Source of the DNA: Clostridiaceae bacterium
GTDB lineage: Bacteria; Bacillota; Clostridia; Oscillospirales; Acutalibacteraceae
Direction: 5' to 3'
DNA: 15,209 nt
Assembly (NCBI GenBank): GCA_016281115.1
Contig: JAEEHZ010000024.1
Span: 1-15,209 of the forward strand
In this document: piece by piece, positions 13,354 to 15,209 of the stretch
Layout of the letters: each line of letters opens with the position of its first letter
Numbering within the stretch: position 1 is the first letter of the stretch
Notes under the pieces: generated by a model
Database searches by the model: none
Seen by the model: the letters and a program-made list of their open reading frames with translations, nothing else
Told to the model about the DNA's origin: nothing
Made by a program: the position numbers and the translations under genes

Positions 13354-14250
13354 TTAACATAAATTATTTGTTTGAAATATATCTTCTAAGCTTGTGCCGG
13401 AAGGACGTATAAATCTTCCCAATCTGAAAAGGCTTTCGGGTGATTTTGTTATGTAGTTCAGTTTTTCGTTGCAGGTAATTGTACATTTAAAACCCAAAGA
13501 CGCGATAAAGTCATCTTCGCTGTCGTCATATGCCCCGAATGGATAAACGAAAGTGCGGTTTTCAATATTCAAATTTTCCTCAAAAGACTCTTGCAGGGCA
13601 GTGATATCATCACGTAACATATCCTTGTATTTCTCCTGATCTTCACCGCTGTTTATCTTTGTTCCCAAGCGCTCGCCGCCGCTTTTGTGCATATTATAGC
13701 TGTGGTTTGCTACCTCTACTAAGCCGCTGTTAAGCATTTCTTTTAAGTTATCCCAAGTGCAGTGAGAATAATAGGCGTTTTCTTCGGGATTGTCGGAGTA
13801 TTGCTGAGTATATGTTCCTATTACCGATATTACCGCTTTGCAGCCGTATTTCTTAAGCAGCGGATACACATACAGATAATTGTTGTAATATCCGTCGTCA
13901 AAGGTTAGCATTATCGGCTTTTTGGGCAATTCGAGATTATTATTGGTGTACGCAATAAGATCCTCGGGTGTAACGCAGGTATATCCGTGATCATCTATAA
14001 ACTTCAAATCTTTCTCAAGCTCTGCAGGGGAAATTACATATTCGCCGTGCATTGCCGTATCCTTAAGCACGCTATGATACATTATTACAGGTAAGATAAC
14101 CGTTTTTTCCGCTTTTTGAACCATTGCCGCAGGTTTATAGGGCTCGCTGTGAGAAAAAACGATAAACATACAAACTACGAGTATTACCGCTGCTGTTACT
14201 GTGGTAATAATTTTTTTGTCGGTTTTTATTATCCTGTACAACAGCACCAT
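13354..14250 (-). CDS. Membrane-anchored polysaccharide deacetylase (NodB homology domain, CE4)
   Basis: Removes acetyl groups from N-acetylated sugars in peptidoglycan or another cell-surface polymer. It has an N-terminal membrane anchor (about 14-32, TTVTAAVILVVCMFIVF) with no cleavage site, then the extracellular NodB domain (about 50-290). LTFDDGYYNNY (115-125) gives catalytic-base and metal Asp118/Asp119; ANHSYNMH (181-188) gives metal His183/His188 in the H-S-x-x-x-H form; FVYPFGAY is at 234-241, and RLGRFIRP at 276-283. The start is uncertain: GGGAG touches the ATG at 14250, too near for initiation, whereas TTG at 14241 (three codons in) sits 9 bp from it and may be the true start. It is followed 13 bp later by the amidase gene, so both act on the cell wall. 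Confidence 0.92.
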   Translation of the reverse strand: MVLLYRIIKTDKKIITTVTAAVILVVCMFIVFSHSEPYKPAAMVQKAEKTVILPVIMYHSVLKDTAMHGEYVISPAELEKDLKFIDDHGYTCVTPEDLIAYTNNNLELPKKPIMLTFDDGYYNNYLYVYPLLKKYGCKAVISVIGTYTQQYSDNPEENAYYSHCTWDNLKEMLNSGLVEVANHSYNMHKSGGERLGTKINSGEDQEKYKDMLRDDITALQESFEENLNIENRTFVYPFGAYDDSEDDFIASLGFKCTITCNEKLNYITKSPESLFRLGRFIRPSGTSLEDIFQTNNLC

Positions 14251-14393
14251 CTCCCGTATAATATATATTAGGCGGCAGACACATTTATTCTCACGTTTAT
14301 ATAAAACAAAAAGAGCGGCTTAACACAAATGTGCAAGTGAATTCCTAACATCACGGGTACTGACCGCCCTATAATGCTTTGCAACTCAACAAA

Positions 14394-14432
14394 GGTGAAT
14401 AATTGGTGTTGAAAAGCTGAATAGTAGGTGTT
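14394..14432 (+). promoter_or_regulatory. Imperfect 17-bp direct repeat with 22-bp period just upstream of a -35 box
   Basis: GGTGAATAATTGGTGTT (14394-14410) and GCTGAATAGTAGGTGTT (14416-14432) match at 14 of 17 positions, spaced two helical turns apart, ending 4 bp before TTGACT. A looser TGAATAGGTGTG copy occurs at 14481-14492. The spacing resembles that of LytTR-type regulator sites. Confidence 0.5.
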
Positions 14433-14436
14433 TTAC

Positions 14437-14465
14437 TTGACTTTAAATACAAAATAATATAGAAT
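14437..14465 (+). promoter_or_regulatory. Sigma-A promoter of the PAS-domain sensor gene
   Basis: TTGACT (14437-14442) and TAGAAT (14460-14465) with 17-bp spacing, about 75 bp before the TTG start at 14540. Confidence 0.6.
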
Positions 14466-14539
14466 AACTGTCTCATATATTGAATAGGTGTGAAAATGAT
14501 ACACTAATTGTGAATACAGAAGGATAGGAGGTGCTTTGA

Positions 14540-15209
14540 TTGGTTGAAAAACAGTTGCAGGCGAAGCATACAGACGCAATAATACACATGAACAAATTTG
14601 AGGGCTTTCATATGTGTTGCCTTAGGGGAGAAAAAAGACGTCATTGTTTGAATGACAGGATGTTAAACCTGTTAGGATATACAAAAGATGAATTCAATAA
14701 CGTGTATAACGGTGATTATGTCGAATTAATTACGCCTGACTGCAAAGAGGCGTATTTGCAATTCGTTAAAGACATGGCTGCTCTTGAAACATCTGAATCG
14801 ATAGAATACGGTATAAAATGTAAGAGCGGAGAAATTTTGTATTTTCGGGAAATAATGACATCAAGAACGATCGACAACGGAAGAATGTGCGGTTTTTGTG
14901 CTATTGAAAACATTACCGAGCAGGTTAAAGACGGCGCAGTAGGCAACGGTAAACCGGAAGCGACTCCTTACGGTATAATGTTCTGCACATGCGATGAATA
15001 CCCGAGAATTAAATATATTAACCGTGAAATGTTAAAGCTGATCGGCGCCTCTCAATTTAGTGATTATAAGCTGTATGCGGATAATATTTTATTTATGGTT
15101 ACTCACAATTGCCGTGAAAGCTTTGTAAATATTCTCGAAGAAGCAAAAGCATCGGGCATACCGCAGTTTATTAACAATGAGATAGTCAGAATAGACGGAT
15201 CAAACGCAC
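14540..15209 (+). CDS. PAS-domain sensor protein, N-terminal part (continues past right edge)
   Basis: Open reading frame of 223 codons to the window end. The start is a TTG at 14540 with an excellent AGGAGGTG (14526-14533) 6 bp before it; the nearest in-frame ATG (14588) has no such site. It has no signal peptide or membrane helix in the visible part, so it is probably cytoplasmic. Two PAS-like domains can be read: about 20-125 (LNDRMLNLLGYTKDEF...DYVELITPDCKEAYLQFV...EYGIKCKSGEILYFREIMTSR...FCAIENITEQ) and about 145 onward (PYGIMFCTCDEYPRIKYINREMLKLIGAS). It is unusually Cys-rich (ten in 223). In Clostridia such tandem PAS proteins often end in GGDEF/EAL or kinase domains; which one is outside the window. 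The gene lies divergent from the deacetylase gene with 289 bp between. Confidence 0.8.
   Translation, partial: MVEKQLQAKHTDAIIHMNKFEGFHMCCLRGEKRRHCLNDRMLNLLGYTKDEFNNVYNGDYVELITPDCKEAYLQFVKDMAALETSESIEYGIKCKSGEILYFREIMTSRTIDNGRMCGFCAIENITEQVKDGAVGNGKPEATPYGIMFCTCDEYPRIKYINREMLKLIGASQFSDYKLYADNILFMVTHNCRESFVNILEEAKASGIPQFINNEIVRIDGSNA

Noticed and set aside
14251..14393. Promoter of the deacetylase-amidase operon and small genes in the divergent gap
   Set aside because: Only weak -10-like AT runs and no acceptable -35; no small ORF with a ribosome site was found.

Overview
The window looks like chromosome from a low-GC Gram-positive anaerobe of class Clostridia, probably a gut or rumen member of the Oscillospiraceae/Ruminococcaceae. 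The evidence is a V-type ATPase, two type I dockerin proteins, BspA-like leucine-rich repeats, strong GGAGG ribosome sites, several TTG/GTG starts, and a short inverted-repeat element (318-453) of a kind I remember as common in gut Clostridia. No sequence search was possible, so the taxonomy is inference.

Layout. At 1-224 lies the 3' end of V-ATPase subunit D. The repeat element follows, then an lspA-rluD pair (518-1904). From 2014 to 5957, all on the plus strand, comes a dockerin block: a secreted papain-like protease with a lectin-like region, an Asp/Thr linker and a dockerin; an ECF sigma factor; its likely membrane anti-sigma partner; and a 137-aa secreted protein whose only recognisable domain is a dockerin. 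On the minus strand (6053-7728) is a compact operon of an AbrB-type regulator, an ABC ATPase and an ABC-2 permease, which overlap one another. A YebC-type regulator gene (7981-8724) ends in a clear terminator.

The second half begins with a 779-aa secreted mosaic protein (8978-11317), followed after 56 bp by an unlisted 52-aa peptide gene (11374-11532) that resembles a precursor peptide. A 184-bp run of consecutive RNA hairpins ends in an intrinsic terminator 31 bp before gpsA (11748-12743). A minus-strand cell-wall pair (amidase and polysaccharide deacetylase, 12789-14250) follows. A PAS-domain sensor gene (14540 onward) runs off the right edge.

Most metabolic and housekeeping genes here are ordinary. 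The parts worth a second look are: (a) the ECF sigma/anti-sigma pair embedded among dockerin genes, with a stand-alone dockerin in the same operon; (b) the 52-aa peptide with an 18-bp palindrome before its ribosome site and a multi-hairpin RNA region after it; (c) helically phased direct repeats next to promoters (upstream of the sigma gene, the large secreted protein and the PAS gene); and (d) two enzymes in which an expected active-site residue is replaced or missing (papain Asn to Gly; the first zinc His of the amidase).
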